Source of the DNA: Myxococcales bacterium
GTDB lineage: Bacteria > Myxococcota_A > Polyangia > Palsa-1104 > JAEUJZ01
Assembly (NCBI GenBank): GCA_016794505.1
Contig: JAEUJZ010000140.1
Span: 1 to 56,906, forward strand
Length of the DNA: 56,906 nt
Direction of reading: 5' to 3'
Shown here: positions 33,527 to 44,979 of the stretch, piece after piece
How positions within the stretch are numbered: position 1 is the stretch's first letter
Layout: each line of letters starts with the position of its first letter
Translations under genes and position numbers: made by a program
Notes under the pieces: model-generated
Databases searched by the model: none
The model's input: the letters and a program-made list of their open reading frames with translations, nothing else
What the model was told of the DNA's origin: nothing

Positions 33527-35719
33527 TCAAGGGGATGGGGCAAGAGCGTCGCTGCCTCTCGCCGTCCCTGCGACTGCAGTCGGCGTATCTTGGAACCCCG
33601 GCAGACCGACGCCGACCGCTCCCCGTCGCGCACTGCCCCAGCAATACACATCCCCAGTCTGTGCAAGGGCGCAGGCGTGATCGCGGCCCACTCCGATGGC
33701 TGTCGCGGGGGGCAGTCCGATCAGCGGCTGTGCTTGGCGTCGCGACGTTACGGTTCCATCGCCGAGCTGACCCGCGAAATTGTTCCCCAGGCAGCGCACG
33801 CCCCCGTCGTTGTGCAACACACAGCCGAAGAAGCCCAGACCTTGGGCAGAGGCATCCGCGAAAGCCAGAGCCTGCACGTCACGCAGAGAGCCTGTGGCGT
33901 CTGACAAGAGCGGTCTTTGCACGTCCGCCCGTTGCCATGGCGCGCGATCGAGATCCGTGCAGCCAACGGTACCCGCGCGAGTCAGGGCACAGACTCCATG
34001 CGCTCCGCCGTCGTGGATCAGGCGCGAGACCGCCACTGCCGTCGCTGGCTCGACGAGCGTCGTGAGGATCTCGCGGGCCTGCTGGGCACTGCACACACCG
34101 CAGTGACCACAGATCACGCGCCCGCTGGGCTCGATGGCGCAGTAACCGTCGGAGGATAGCCGTTCCACCCGCCGGCCAGCGAGCTGAAAGAAGTGCGGCC
34201 GGGGGCTCTCGGGCGGGTTTGCCGGGGCCCAGTCCCACGTCCGCCCGTCTTGTCCCAGCAAGCCTCCCTGCATGCTGGCAAGCGGCACCGGCAGCCGCGG
34301 CACGGCCAGCCACTCGCCAAAGCGGCAGAACCAGCCCGAGGATCCCTGGCTGCACAGCCGCCGCGTGGACAGCGACGATCCCAGCGTCACGCTGCGCGCT
34401 GGCTGCGGCATCGGCATCGGGCGTGGCGCCATGACTCGCTCGCAGCGCTCATCGACGTCGCAGTGCAGAAGCGCGCCCCAGCAGTGAACCTGGCCGTCGG
34501 CCCGTCGAGCACATGTGAAGTCATCAGCCACCGCTAGCTCGACGGCATGGTGGAACACGGCGCGGGGCGTGGTGATTTCATAGCGGCTGCCATCGCCGAG
34601 CTCGCCATGGCTGGCCTCGCCCCAGCAGCGGGCACTACCGTCGGCCAGGACGGCGCAGGCGTGCGTTTCGCTCAGAGCCAGAGCCCGCAGCGGTCCCAGC
34701 CCTGCCGCGGCATAAGCCAGCCGGCTGCCCATCCAGGTCGTACAAGCGGCGCCGCCATCGTCGCGTCGCAGGCACAGCACATCGTCGCTGACGGCCAGCA
34801 CCTGCGCTCGCCCGGCCCCGGCAAGCGCCTTTTTCACGCCGGGCTGAAGCAGCGGATCGCAGACTGGGCCCGCTGCGTAGAAGCGACAAAGAGACCCGCC
34901 CCAAAACACCGCCGCTTGCAGGGTTCCGGCGCTTGCCCAGGGGATCGGCGGTGCCTGCGGTGAGGATGGCTGCGCTGGCGCCTGGGTCTGTGGTCGTTCG
35001 GCGGATGGCGAGTCGCTGCGCTCGCGCAGATCGCCTTTCCTCTTGGGGGCAATCGGCGGCCGTGGTTGGGCTCCATGACGCGGCACTTCGCGCCCCAAGC
35101 GGCAGATCGCATCTTCGGATCCACGGGCATCTGCTGCCACCACGCACACCTGCTGCGTGCGCTGTGGCGTCGGGACGAAGCGCAGGGGACGCAGGCCGAG
35201 CGGGGCATCGGCGAGCGCCAAGCCATCGCAGCGCACCTCGGCGGCAACGAGGCCGCAGACCGCCTGGGGCAGCACCCACAGATCCGCAGATCCGGCAAGC
35301 CCCACCACGTTTGTCGGCGGCAGCGGCTGCGTCGCTGGATCCGGCGACATGCGCTCGTCGTCGCCCCAGCAGTACACGTGGTCTTTGCGGGTGCGAGCGC
35401 ACGTCAGCGAGCGATTGCAGCGCACCTGCACCACTGCATCTGGAATGGCCACTGCCACGGGCACGCTGCTGCGGCGCAGTCCCGGTACGCCAAGCTCACC
35501 CTGCTCGGCGCTGCCCCAGCAGGACACGCCTCCCGTCGCTGTCACCGCGCACGAGTGACGATCGCCGACGCAGATATCGACATAGCCGCCCGCCACGGGC
35601 GCTGCGCTTGCGGCAGTCGTGCCCGTCTGCTTTTTCTGCTGAGGGCTCGTCGCGGCCTTGCGGCTGCAACCCGAAGCGCCGAGAAGAAACAGCGACAAGA
35701 CGAGCCAGAACAAGGGCAC
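33527..35719 (-). CDS. RCC1-repeat lipoprotein, cysteine-rich deltaproteobacterial type
   Basis: A 730-residue lipoprotein (lipobox GASGC, C18). It has many repeats of the form HSCAV-G-V-CWG-GELG, for example at 55-78, near 348 (HACAVLADGSARCWG), 393 (CARRADGQVHCWG), 655 and 695, each with paired cysteines. This is the regulator of chromosome condensation (RCC1) seven-bladed propeller pattern as found in myxobacterial outer-surface lipoproteins. Some middle repeats are eroded. Probably a surface binding propeller; ligand unknown. Followed 70 bases later on the same strand by the small lipoprotein. Confidence 0.85.
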   Translation of the reverse strand: MPLFWLVLSLFLLGASGCSRKAATSPQQKKQTGTTAASAAPVAGGYVDICVGDRHSCAVTATGGVSCWGSAEQGELGVPGLRRSSVPVAVAIPDAVVQVRCNRSLTCARTRKDHVYCWGDDERMSPDPATQPLPPTNVVGLAGSADLWVLPQAVCGLVAAEVRCDGLALADAPLGLRPLRFVPTPQRTQQVCVVAADARGSEDAICRLGREVPRHGAQPRPPIAPKRKGDLRERSDSPSAERPQTQAPAQPSSPQAPPIPWASAGTLQAAVFWGGSLCRFYAAGPVCDPLLQPGVKKALAGAGRAQVLAVSDDVLCLRRDDGGAACTTWMGSRLAYAAAGLGPLRALALSETHACAVLADGSARCWGEASHGELGDGSRYEITTPRAVFHHAVELAVADDFTCARRADGQVHCWGALLHCDVDERCERVMAPRPMPMPQPARSVTLGSSLSTRRLCSQGSSGWFCRFGEWLAVPRLPVPLASMQGGLLGQDGRTWDWAPANPPESPRPHFFQLAGRRVERLSSDGYCAIEPSGRVICGHCGVCSAQQAREILTTLVEPATAVAVSRLIHDGGAHGVCALTRAGTVGCTDLDRAPWQRADVQRPLLSDATGSLRDVQALAFADASAQGLGFFGCVLHNDGGVRCLGNNFAGQLGDGTVTSRRQAQPLIGLPPATAIGVGRDHACALAQTGDVYCWGSARRGAVGVGLPGFQDTPTAVAGTARGSDALAPSP

Positions 35720-36016
35720 GCCCAGAGCCTAGCAGGCTCACAGCCGCGCTATGTCGCAAGAATCAATGCCCACGGCCCAGCGTGTACGGGCTGGCCCACG
35801 CTGCCGGGGCCGTACACGGACGAGGCGCACGAACCCCCAAACCGTGCTCGCGTGACCAGGATTGGGCCCATATCTGGTTGACTGAACGCGGCATCCACGA
35901 GGCTGACCGAACCGCACGGCATGGGCAATCCAGCCCATAGCCTGTCCGCAGCGATCGCTTCATCCTGGACTCACAGGGCGAACGCACCCGGCTGGGTGCA
36001 GCAAAGGTGGTAGCCG
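35720..36016. other. Intergenic region between divergent genes
   Basis: A 297-base gap between the RCC1 gene (minus) and the FG-GAP gene (plus). I see no gene or RNA. It should hold both promoters; I cannot place -35/-10 boxes with confidence. Confidence 0.4.
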
Positions 36017-37723
36017 ATGAAGCGTCTAGCGAAGGTGATCCTGGGCCTGCCGATCGCAGGGGGTCTGATGATGATGGGGATGTTCTATATGAAAGCGCAT
36101 CCGCATCCGTATCCCGATGCGATGATTGATGCGGCTTCCGTTCCGCACTTCAGCGAGATCTCTGTCGGCTTTGTGCATCGGCACCAAAAGGGCTCGCTGC
36201 CGTTTTTGGCATCGGCGTTCTTCGATGCGGACGGCGATGCTGTGCCCGATCTGTTCTTGGGAGGCGGAGCAGGGCAGGGCGATGCGCTGTATCGCTTCAC
36301 GGGCGGCGCTTTTGTCGACGTCAGCGCGGCCAGCGGCATCCACAAGGACCCGCACGATCCGACGTATGGCGCGGCCACGATCGACGTCAACCGCGACGGC
36401 AAGAGCGATCTATTCGTCGCTCGCGAGAGCGGAATCTATCTGTACCAGAACCACGGCGGTCGCTTCGTTGGGCAGAAGCTCGCGGCGCCATTTAACGATC
36501 GATCGGTCCCGGTCTCGTTTGCGCTCGCCGATCTGAACCGCGATGGCTGGGTGGATCTGTACGTGCCGGCGTATCTGCCGAAGTCGAAGATGGAAGGCAT
36601 GAACATCTTCAACAAGGAAGGCTATGGCGCGACGAGCTTGCTCTTGCTGAACAACGGCGACAACACGTTCAAGGACATCACCAAAGAGTCGGCCCTGGAA
36701 TACGTTCACAACAGCTTTCAGGGGGCCTTTGTCGATCTCGATGAAGACGATCAGCTGGATCTTGTCGTCGCGCATGACACGGGGCACGTCAAGACGTGGA
36801 AAAATCTGGGGGGCTGCAAGTTCGCCGATCGACCGAATCCGACCTCGCGCGTCTATGGCTATCCCATGGGCATCGGCGTCGGTGATTACAACAACGACGG
36901 TCGCACGGATCTGTTCTTTTCCAATGTCGGCCCCACGGTTCCGACGTTTATGGCCAAGGGCGACCTGCGACCCGATCAGGTGTTTCACCCCAAGCTGATC
37001 TTTCTGCGCAGCGACGGCGGATTCAAGCTAAGCGACGTCGCGCAGCAGACTCGCACAGCGGACTATGAGTTCTCGTGGGGGGTGGCGATGGAAGACTTCA
37101 ACCTGGATGGGCGCCAGGATCTCGCGATCGCGCAGAACTTCATCGACTTTCCAGGGCACGCGTTCTTTCGCCTGCCGGGTCGGCTGCTGATCCAGAAGGA
37201 CGACCAGACCTTTGCTGCCGTCGAGGATCAGGCGGGCATCGAAAATCGCCACTTTGCGATTACGCCGCTGGTCGCTGATCTAAACGGCGACGGCTATCCC
37301 GATCTGGTGTACGCGAACTTGAATGGACCGGCTCGCGCGTTCCTGAATCGCGGTGGCAGCGCACATCACATCAAGGTGGCGCTGCGCGATGAGCCGCGCT
37401 CGCTTGGGGCCCGCGTCACCGTCGAGACAGCGAGCGGAAGGACGCTGCACGCGCACTTTGTCACCAGCGAAGGCTTGGCTTCCGACTCATCCCACGTGCT
37501 GACGTTTGGGCTGGGCAGCGAAGCCGCGGTGCGGCGCGTCTTGATCCGCTATCTCGATGGCAGCAGTCAGACGATCGACGATCCCAAGGTCGACACGATG
37601 TTGACGTGTCAGGCGCCGCCTCTTGCCGCGAGTCCTTGGGCACCTTCGGCGCCCGCGCCCAATACGCCTGCAGCGACGGGACCAGCGCCCTTGGGATCCG
37701 GCAACCAAGGCGGTGGATCGTGA
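36017..37723 (+). CDS. FG-GAP repeat protein with ASPIC/UnbV-type C-terminus
   Basis: A 568-residue exported or anchored protein with a hydrophobic leader (about 7-24). It has at least six FG-GAP/VCBS blades with calcium-type DxDxDG-like loops: FFDADGDAVPDLFLGG, IDVNRDGKSDLFVA, LADLNRDGWVDLYVPAY, FVDLDEDDQLDLVVA, VGDYNNDGRTDLFFS, MEDFNLDGRQDLAIA and VADLNGDGYPDLVYA. The C-terminal ALRD-LGARVTVET-G domain (about 448-525) with FGLGSEA and VLIRYLDGS is an ASPIC/UnbV (CRTAC1) domain, often in calcium-binding propellers. A Pro/Ala tail follows. Its stop overlaps a GTG start for the next gene. Confidence 0.88.
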   Translation: MKRLAKVILGLPIAGGLMMMGMFYMKAHPHPYPDAMIDAASVPHFSEISVGFVHRHQKGSLPFLASAFFDADGDAVPDLFLGGGAGQGDALYRFTGGAFVDVSAASGIHKDPHDPTYGAATIDVNRDGKSDLFVARESGIYLYQNHGGRFVGQKLAAPFNDRSVPVSFALADLNRDGWVDLYVPAYLPKSKMEGMNIFNKEGYGATSLLLLNNGDNTFKDITKESALEYVHNSFQGAFVDLDEDDQLDLVVAHDTGHVKTWKNLGGCKFADRPNPTSRVYGYPMGIGVGDYNNDGRTDLFFSNVGPTVPTFMAKGDLRPDQVFHPKLIFLRSDGGFKLSDVAQQTRTADYEFSWGVAMEDFNLDGRQDLAIAQNFIDFPGHAFFRLPGRLLIQKDDQTFAAVEDQAGIENRHFAITPLVADLNGDGYPDLVYANLNGPARAFLNRGGSAHHIKVALRDEPRSLGARVTVETASGRTLHAHFVTSEGLASDSSHVLTFGLGSEAAVRRVLIRYLDGSSQTIDDPKVDTMLTCQAPPLAASPWAPSAPAPNTPAATGPAPLGSGNQGGGS

Positions 37724-38445
37724 GCGACGGCGTGTCGTCCCGCACTGTCGTATGGGCGGGGATCATCGGCGCAATCGGCGCGCTTCTGGCTGGGCTCGGT
37801 GAGTGTGCGCTGCACTATTCACCGACAGGCTATGCGCACAGCGAGACCTATCAGTTCTTCGTTTACGTCGCGCCGTGGCGTCTGCGCATCGGCCACTTTC
37901 TTTCGATCTTTGCGGTGCCGCTGTATTTCGCCGGCTACTTCCACCTGTATCAGCGCTTGCGACCGGCGCCCATGTGGGCACGACGGGCGATCCTGATCCT
38001 GGGGCTGTATGCGTTTGCGCTGGGGGATGCGTGGCTGGGCTCGCGCGTCTATTTGGCTCAGCTTGCACAAGCACGTGCCCTGGCGGAACAGGCGGGAAAT
38101 ATCCAGGGAGTCAAGCTGCTCGCGCCGCTTCTGCAGCAGGCCAGCTATTACAACGAAAACATCTTGATCGGGGTGCGCCTGGGAGTCTTGGGAATCTCGC
38201 TTCTTTACGTCGCGCTGGTGCTGCGCAGGCAGACGAGCTATCCGCGCTGGATGGCGCTGTGCAACCCGATCCTGCTTGTGGCATTCGCGTTTGTTCTGTA
38301 CTTGCTCTTGCCGTCGCTGGGTGGCGTGCTGATGCCCGTGGCCATGAACTTCGCGCACCTGATCTTCTTTGGTGCATCGACTTGGCTCGCGCTGCGCTCA
38401 TCGTCGTCGTTTTCTTCTTCGTCTTCTTCGCCGGCCGGCAGCTAG
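37720..38445 (+). CDS. Polytopic membrane protein coupled to the FG-GAP gene
   Basis: A 241-residue protein with about six to seven membrane helices spread over 10-28, 55-72, 83-100, 145-162, 175-200 and 205-225. GTG 37720 overlaps the FG-GAP stop (GTGA). Function not recognised. The C-terminus is a Ser-rich run (RSSSSFSSSSSS). It converges with ligA, ending 31 bases before it. Coupling suggests it may anchor or export the FG-GAP protein. Confidence 0.6.
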   Translation: MSDGVSSRTVVWAGIIGAIGALLAGLGECALHYSPTGYAHSETYQFFVYVAPWRLRIGHFLSIFAVPLYFAGYFHLYQRLRPAPMWARRAILILGLYAFALGDAWLGSRVYLAQLAQARALAEQAGNIQGVKLLAPLLQQASYYNENILIGVRLGVLGISLLYVALVLRRQTSYPRWMALCNPILLVAFAFVLYLLLPSLGGVLMPVAMNFAHLIFFGASTWLALRSSSSFSSSSSSPAGS

Positions 38446-38475
38446 TGGGCTTTGTCGTTTCTGCCAAAAGCCTGG

Positions 38476-40608
<2,133 letters not shown>

Positions 40609-40616
40609 AGGGGAGA

Positions 40617-40620
40617 CTCC
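40617..40620 (-). promoter_or_regulatory. Ribosome binding site supporting a TTG start for ligA
   Basis: GGAG on the minus strand, 8 bases before TTG 40608. It supports the shorter ligA start over ATG 40686. Confidence 0.45.
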
Positions 40621-40826
40621 AGTAGCAGATGAGTTCGCCGCGCAACCTATCACAGGCCTCTCTGCACTGGCTGCCAAGCACGACATCGCTGCATGGAACC
40701 CACATGAAGCGGCCCGCGGATTCGCGCCGCATGAAGAGTCCGTCCGCTTGCGCAATTGAGCCGGTTCTCCAGGCTTCTGTGGCGTGCTATGCTCTGACAG
40801 GGTTTCCAGTACCTCGACGGATCGTC

Positions 40827-42341
40827 ATGATAGGAAAACTTGTCGGCCACTATAAAGTCGTCCGGAAGATCGGCGAGGGCGGCATGGGCAGCGTCTGGGA
40901 AGGGCTGCATGAAGGGATCGGCCGACGCGTTGCTATCAAGATCCTTCGCGCCGAATATTCCAAAGAATCCAAGCTCGTGACGCGCTTCTTCAATGAGGCG
41001 CGGGCAGTCAACATCGTCTCGCATCCTGGGATCGTCGGCAGCTTCGACTATGGCCAGCTAGAAGACGGGACCGCGTACATCGTCATGGAATTCATCGACG
41101 GTGAGACGCTGTCCGCGCGCATCAAGCGCATTCGTGGATCGCTTGGCCCGGATGCCCTGCGCATCGCGCGTCAGATCGCGGCGACCCTCGCAGCGGCACA
41201 CGGCAAGGGCATCATCCACCGCGACATGAAGCCTGACAACATCATGATCGTCTCGGACCCGGAAGCGCCGGGCGGAGAGCGCGCCAAGGTCCTGGACTTT
41301 GGCATCGCCAAGATCGTGACCGAGCACGAACAGGACAAGCACAACACGGGGCTGACACAGGCCGGTGCCGTGATGGGGACGCCGCGCTATATGTCGCCCG
41401 AGCAGTGCCGCGGTGCAGCCAAGGTCGATGTCAAGACCGACGTCTATGCGCTGGGCGTCATGATGTTCGAGATGCTGGCCGGCAAGCCGCCGTTTGATGC
41501 CGACGGCACGGGCGCGCTCATGGCGCTGCATATCTATAGCCAGCCACCGCAGCTACGTGAGGTCGATCCCAGCATTCCGCCGCATATCGAAGCGCTGGTC
41601 AGCTCGATGCTGGCCAAGGATCCTGCGGCTCGCCCATCGATGGCGGAAGTTGTTCAGCGCATCGAAGGCTTCGGCATCAAGGGCACGGGTGTGCTCTCGG
41701 TCGTGCGTCCCCCTGGAGGAAGTGCTCCAGGGCTGGAAAACAGCCCCTTTGCCAACGCTGCGGGGATCAGCGCGACATCCGGCGTGCAAGCGATCGTGCC
41801 GGAGCCCTCAGGACCGAACACAACATCGCGGCCGTCTTTAATGGGCGTCGGGCAGACTCAGGATCCGACGCGGATTCGCGCACCGGCTGAGCGCCTGAAG
41901 CGGCTTGCGATTCCAGCAGCGACTGCGGTGGTGCTTTCGGCCATCGGCTTGGCGGTTGTGTTGCGTCGTCCTGATCCTCAGCCGATCGTGACGCCGCCGC
42001 CCCCGATGGTGAAGAGCATCATCTGGAGGGTAGAGACCACGCCACCAGGTGCGGAAGTCGTCCGCGGTTCCGATGGCAAGGTGCTGGGTGTCACGCCGTG
42101 GAAGAGCGAGCAGCCATCCAGTGGCGGCAAGCTGAGCATCACGCTGCGGCGCGCCGGATATCTGCCGCGCGAGCTGGAGCTACAGCAAGACGCAGACGTC
42201 AACGAGGCGGTTGAGCTGAAGAGCGATGCCAACACGCCCACTGACAAACCGAACACGCCAAGCGGTCCCACCAAGCCCGGGAAGAAGCCCGGCAAGCCGG
42301 CTAAGAAGAAAAATGAAGATCCGTTTGCTCCCGTTCGCTGA
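40827..42341 (+). CDS. Serine/threonine protein kinase with PEGA domain
   Basis: A 504-residue membrane-spanning Hanks-type kinase. The kinase domain (about 10-282) is complete: glycine loop GEGGMG (16-21), VAIK lysine K38, alpha-C Glu E57, HRDMKPDN (131-138), DFG (158-160), and GTPRYMSPEQ. A linker includes QDPTRI (346-351), then a membrane helix (about 361-379), and a PEGA domain outside (about 401-465), ending in a Lys/Pro tail. ATG 40827 gives the usual N-terminus; a longer frame starts within the ligA promoter region. Its stop overlaps the TPR gene by 29 bases, so the two are coupled. Likely an envelope-sensing kinase; substrate unknown. Confidence 0.92.
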   Translation: MIGKLVGHYKVVRKIGEGGMGSVWEGLHEGIGRRVAIKILRAEYSKESKLVTRFFNEARAVNIVSHPGIVGSFDYGQLEDGTAYIVMEFIDGETLSARIKRIRGSLGPDALRIARQIAATLAAAHGKGIIHRDMKPDNIMIVSDPEAPGGERAKVLDFGIAKIVTEHEQDKHNTGLTQAGAVMGTPRYMSPEQCRGAAKVDVKTDVYALGVMMFEMLAGKPPFDADGTGALMALHIYSQPPQLREVDPSIPPHIEALVSSMLAKDPAARPSMAEVVQRIEGFGIKGTGVLSVVRPPGGSAPGLENSPFANAAGISATSGVQAIVPEPSGPNTTSRPSLMGVGQTQDPTRIRAPAERLKRLAIPAATAVVLSAIGLAVVLRRPDPQPIVTPPPPMVKSIIWRVETTPPGAEVVRGSDGKVLGVTPWKSEQPSSGGKLSITLRRAGYLPRELELQQDADVNEAVELKSDANTPTDKPNTPSGPTKPGKKPGKPAKKKNEDPFAPVR

Positions 42342-43119
42342 TCGCGCTCGCTTTTCCATCTGGACACTGGCTGCCTTCACGTTGCTGCTGGGGCTTGCTG
42401 CGCCGCAGGTTTGCCAGGCTCAGCCCGCGACGGATAAAGCCACATCGCAGCAGTTGATGCAGCGATATCAGCGCGCTGTGACGATGTACAACACGGGCCA
42501 GTACGACAAGGCCATCGAAGAGTTTCAAGGCCTGTATGAGCTGAAGCCACAACCGATCCTGCTCTTCAATTTGGCGCAGGCGCATCGCAAGGCGGGGCAC
42601 AAGGCGCAGGCTCTCGATCTATACGAGCGTTATCTGCGTGAGGCCCCAAACTCCGAGCTGAGTGCCGAAACAACCGGCTACGTCAGCGAGCTAAAGAAGC
42701 AAATCGAAGAAGACAAGCAGGCGGAAAAAGCGGCTGCGGAAAAAGCGGCTGCGGAAAAAGCGGCTGCGGAAAAAGCGGCCTCGGAAAAGGCCGCCGCAGA
42801 GTGGAAGAAAAAGTACGGTCCCACGCGGCCCTTAAACCTCGCCAAGTGGGGAGCCGTCGGTCTGGGCGTGGCGCTTGTTGTCACGGGTGCGGTGCTGATC
42901 GGCGTCGATGGGCAGCCAGTCTGCTCGGCGGACATGCCACAGATGACGGGGCAGAAGCTGTGTCCCAACGAGCTGGATACTAAGATCGCCGGCATTGGTG
43001 TTTTGGCGGGTGGTGTCGCTGCACTGGGTGGTGCCGCAGGTCTATTTGTGCTGGACCACCGCTCCATGCGCGAAGCGCAGAGCAAAGCTCCCCTGGTCGC
43101 CTTCAACGTGCGTTTCTAA
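42313..43119 (+). CDS. TPR protein with coiled-coil repeat and membrane helices
   Basis: A 268-residue protein overlapping the kinase gene's 3' end by 29 bases, so probably translated together with it. A signal peptide runs to about QAQ (37). Residues 44-112 are two TPRs (TMYNTGQYDKAIEEFQGLY; LLFNLAQAHRKAGHKAQAL). Residues 123-165 form a charged helix with five near-identical EKAAA units. Two hydrophobic stretches follow (about 178-197, 226-247), so it is anchored in the inner membrane. A short Cys pair (C204, C217) sits between them. It is a good candidate partner or substrate of the adjacent kinase. Confidence 0.75.
   Translation: MKIRLLPFADRARFSIWTLAAFTLLLGLAAPQVCQAQPATDKATSQQLMQRYQRAVTMYNTGQYDKAIEEFQGLYELKPQPILLFNLAQAHRKAGHKAQALDLYERYLREAPNSELSAETTGYVSELKKQIEEDKQAEKAAAEKAAAEKAAAEKAASEKAAAEWKKKYGPTRPLNLAKWGAVGLGVALVVTGAVLIGVDGQPVCSADMPQMTGQKLCPNELDTKIAGIGVLAGGVAALGGAAGLFVLDHRSMREAQSKAPLVAFNVRF
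42721..42795 (+). repeat. Five copies of a 15-base coding repeat
   Basis: Unit gcggaaaaagcggct, four exact or near-exact copies and one diverged. It encodes the repeated AEKAA helix in the TPR protein. Confidence 0.9.
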
Positions 43120-43144
43120 GACAACCTTTGGCTTAGGTGTGACG

Positions 43145-44470
43145 ATGCGCAAGACGCAGAAGATCCTGTCGCGTTTCAGTCGATCGCGCTCGCTGCGTTC
43201 GGGGCTCTTGGGGGGGGCGGCGGTGCTCTCTCTGTGGAGTGCGAACCTGGGCTGCACGCGAGTCACTCCGGGGTTCTGCAACCTGGATGAAGAGTGTCAG
43301 TTTGGGCAGTTCTGCGCGCTTCCCGCTCACGAATGCACGAGCGGGATGCTGATCCGCGGCGAGTTTTCCGGCGGGCAGATGCTGCCCCCCACGGCGAGCC
43401 CCTCAGAGGGGTCGTTCGCATTGCTGGTGAGCGAGAACGGCGGGCCTAGCACCTATACGTTCAAGCACAACGTGCCGAACCCCACCAAGCTGGAGCTTTT
43501 CCTGGGCCGCGTCGGAAAAAACGGCACGCGTATTCGCGAGCTGCCACTGGATGGAACGGGCAGCTTGATGCTCGATCCCGATACCGTGCGGGCCATGAAG
43601 GTGGGCGACTATTACCTGCAGTTGTCGTCGAATGCGTTCACGAACGGTGAGCTGCGGGCACAGCTATTTTCGTTGAATCCCGAGGATGGTCGCGATGTGG
43701 TGATGTTGAGCGCGCCCTTGTCGGGTCGCGTTAGCAGCCCTGGCAACGACTCACCCGCTCGCGGTCGCGTGCAGATCACACTCGACGAACAGGCCGGCAC
43801 GGTTGCGTACAGCCTGCAACACAGTGGCCTGCAAGGCATGGTGACCGGTCTGCACCTGCACCGCGGTGGCTTCAACATCAACGGCCCGCATGTCTTGGAT
43901 TTGCCCGCAAGTCCCGTGACGCCACTCAGCGGCGTTCTGGGTGCAAACGATGTCTTGGCACAGCTGCAGGACCCAACGCTGTATCGCTCGCAGAAGCACC
44001 TGTGGCGCATGCTCATCAAGAGCGGCCTCACGTACCTAAACGTTCACAGCGACAAGTTCGTCAAAGGTGAGCTGCGTGGGCAGCTGGTGCCATCGCTGGC
44101 GGTGCCCTTTAACGTCCCGCTACGGCCGCCGATGGGCAGCGCGTCGCAGGCGCAGGGCGAAGGACAGTTCTATCTGAGCGAGGATGGTGCGACGCTGGCG
44201 TTTCGTCTGAGCCACAGCGTGACGAACGTGACGTCGGCCTCTTTAGTCAAGGGGCCGGTTGGGGCGCGCATGAAGTTGGACTGCTCAGCGCTGACCATGT
44301 CGGCGGGGGCGGACAAAGCCCAGGGCTATTGTCAGGTGGCGGCAGCCGCGATGAACAACGTGCTCGATATCAGCTCGCTGCGTCAGGGCAGCATCTGGCT
44401 TCTGATCCACTCAAGCACCGCTCCCATGGGCGAGATCGAAGGCCAGCTCGTCGTGCCCGTGGCGCAGTAG
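43145..44470 (+). CDS. Lipoprotein with three CHRD domains
   Basis: A 441-residue lipoprotein (lipobox NLGC, C37) followed by a Cys-rich segment (CNLDEECQFGQFCALPAHEC). It then has three CHRD-type domains, each of about 110 residues: about 67-180, 185-310 and 320-440. The middle one keeps the best motif (GLHLHRGGFN), and all end in a GELRGQL- or GEIEGQL-type strand, the usual end of CHRD. CHRD domains are found in chordin and many bacterial surface proteins; their function in bacteria is unknown. ATG 43145 has weak Shine-Dalgarno and a GTG 6 bases upstream is an alternative. Third gene of the kinase run, 25 bases after the TPR gene. Confidence 0.8.
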   Translation: MRKTQKILSRFSRSRSLRSGLLGGAAVLSLWSANLGCTRVTPGFCNLDEECQFGQFCALPAHECTSGMLIRGEFSGGQMLPPTASPSEGSFALLVSENGGPSTYTFKHNVPNPTKLELFLGRVGKNGTRIRELPLDGTGSLMLDPDTVRAMKVGDYYLQLSSNAFTNGELRAQLFSLNPEDGRDVVMLSAPLSGRVSSPGNDSPARGRVQITLDEQAGTVAYSLQHSGLQGMVTGLHLHRGGFNINGPHVLDLPASPVTPLSGVLGANDVLAQLQDPTLYRSQKHLWRMLIKSGLTYLNVHSDKFVKGELRGQLVPSLAVPFNVPLRPPMGSASQAQGEGQFYLSEDGATLAFRLSHSVTNVTSASLVKGPVGARMKLDCSALTMSAGADKAQGYCQVAAAAMNNVLDISSLRQGSIWLLIHSSTAPMGEIEGQLVVPVAQ

Positions 44471-44487
44471 ACATCGGTCGCGCTCGC

Positions 44488-44979
44488 CTAGCCTGAAGCG
44501 CTGCGCGGCGCGCTCGGTTCTGCGGGTTGGTTCCCTCCGCTGCTCTCTTCATCGTCCAATCGCAGCCGCAACCAGTCGGAAAACAGCTTGGCTTCTGCGC
44601 GCTTGCCGATGCCGGATGCGCGGTTTTTTCCGACGAGAGCCATAACCTGACACTGGTGCATGCCGCGGCGGTCTGACGCCTCTTTGAAGCGCTGATACAG
44701 CGCTTCAATTCGCGCCACTGACTGACGAGTTGAATCGAGATTCTTGAATCTCAATCCGCCGAGTCCTTTGAAGAGCGTCGCGTATTCGTTCTGGGGACCC
44801 GTCGATGTGTACAGATCGGCATAGCTTGGGGCATAGCCGCGCTCGATGAGCGCGTTTGCGACATAGCTCGGCTCGGTCCGCAGGAGCTCGGCGATAACGA
44901 GAATGTTCATTCCCTTTTGATACATCTCAACTGCCAGCATTTTCTTGGTGACTCGCTGCTTTGCGCTGTTCTTGGTCAT
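44488..44979 (-). CDS. Small HTH-like protein of unknown function
   Basis: A 163-residue protein I do not recognise. The N-terminal 60 residues (KKMLAVEMYQKGMNILVIAEL then PSYVANALIERGY) look like a helix-turn-helix of the kind found in small DNA-binding proteins. The rest is basic and helical. ATG 44979 has AAGGAG at 44990-44995, 10 bases upstream. It is convergent with the CHRD gene and divergent from the pseudokinase gene 377 bases away. Confidence 0.55.
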   Translation of the reverse strand: MTKNSAKQRVTKKMLAVEMYQKGMNILVIAELLRTEPSYVANALIERGYAPSYADLYTSTGPQNEYATLFKGLGGLRFKNLDSTRQSVARIEALYQRFKEASDRRGMHQCQVMALVGKNRASGIGKRAEAKLFSDWLRLRLDDEESSGGNQPAEPSAPRSASG

